DNA of 30,437 nucleotides, taken from the NCBI GenBank assembly GCA_964458015.1, contig CAYWGR010000056.1, positions 1 to 30,437 of the forward strand, written 5' to 3'. This document shows positions 30,324-30,437 of this stretch, piece by piece. The notes under the pieces are model-generated. The model was not told where the DNA came from. It did not search any database and saw only the letters and a list, made by a program, of their open reading frames with translations. A program made the position numbers and the translations under genes. The DNA is from CAYWGR01 sp964458015. GTDB lineage: Bacteria; Planctomycetota; Planctomycetia; Pirellulales; Thermoguttaceae. Numbering within the stretch: position 1 is the first letter of the stretch; the number at the start of each line of letters is the position of its first letter.

Positions 30324-30411
30324 TGCCCTGAAAGGGCACGTTTTACCCAGACCAGGGCATCGCCCTGGGGAAATTGGCCACGTCGAATCGGTGTTGTCGG
30401 CCCAACGGGCC
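30324..30411. repeat. Cluster of short palindromes with 3-base loops at the right end
   Basis: TGCCCT-GAA-AGGGCA (30324-30338), CCAGGGC-ATC-GCCCTGG (30352-30368) and GGCCC-AAC-GGGCC (30399-30411) follow one another within 90 bases. The region upstream of hicA otherwise shows no gene up to the window edge. The arrangement looks like a compound dispersed repeat. Confidence 0.6.
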
Positions 30412-30437
30412 AACGGTTTGCCGAATGGTTGGCCCGT

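Noticed and set aside
1..30437. tRNA, rRNA or riboswitch genes
   Set aside because: None recognised on reading; no cloverleaf or known aptamer core was noticed, though no covariance search could be run.

Overview
The window reads as chromosomal DNA of a planctomycete, probably Pirellulales-like. The evidence is a BBP7-type outer-membrane barrel at the left edge, a DUF1080+ThuA secreted protein, a BamB-like PQQ-propeller protein, a pseudopilin-like secreted protein, weak or absent Shine-Dalgarno sites, and many short palindromic dispersed repeats between and even inside genes. No phage genes, rRNA, tRNA, CRISPR array or intact transposase were seen.

Layout. 1-6.4 kb: the end of an outer-membrane barrel gene, then two minus-strand genes of unknown function (a 546-aa secreted protein and a ~1325-aa acidic soluble protein). 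6.8-11.7 kb, plus strand: a PQQ-propeller protein with a lysine-rich tail, a strong hairpin terminator, then purH - membrane zinc-ribbon protein - trpC, closely packed. 11.7-14.7 kb, minus strand: mutY, a radical SAM/SPASM protein and a family 9 glycosyltransferase with gaps of 7 and 9 bases, probably one operon. 14.9-15.5 kb: a PIN-domain toxin-antitoxin pair. 15.6-19.4 kb, plus strand: a YgiQ-type radical SAM protein and two RNA-methyltransferase-like genes. 19.4-20.7 kb, minus strand: a LarA-like (DUF2088) protein. 20.7-20.9 kb: a MITE-like element.

21.2-27.4 kb, plus strand, is the most coherent system: hydE, hydG, aspA (aspartase-like), an antitoxin/ParE-RelE toxin pair, and hydF. This is the complete maturation set for the [FeFe]-hydrogenase H-cluster. 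HydG makes the CO/CN iron synthon, HydE processes it, HydF is the scaffold GTPase, and the ammonia-lyase may feed nitrogen to the dithiomethylamine bridge. The structural hydrogenase is not in the window. A DUF1080-ThuA secreted protein faces hydF, and a hicAB toxin-antitoxin pair lies near the right end.

The most unusual theme is how far short dispersed repeats have entered genes. A hairpin repeat sits in frame inside hydE, and hydE also has a repeat-derived C-terminal tail. Heptanucleotide repeats sit inside the ygiQ-like gene. Several stop codons lie inside palindromic repeats. Other points of note are a Glu in place of the expected catalytic Asp of MutY, an A10 tract exactly at the domain junction of the DUF1080-ThuA gene, and a 120-bp tandem duplication at 29.3-29.5 kb.
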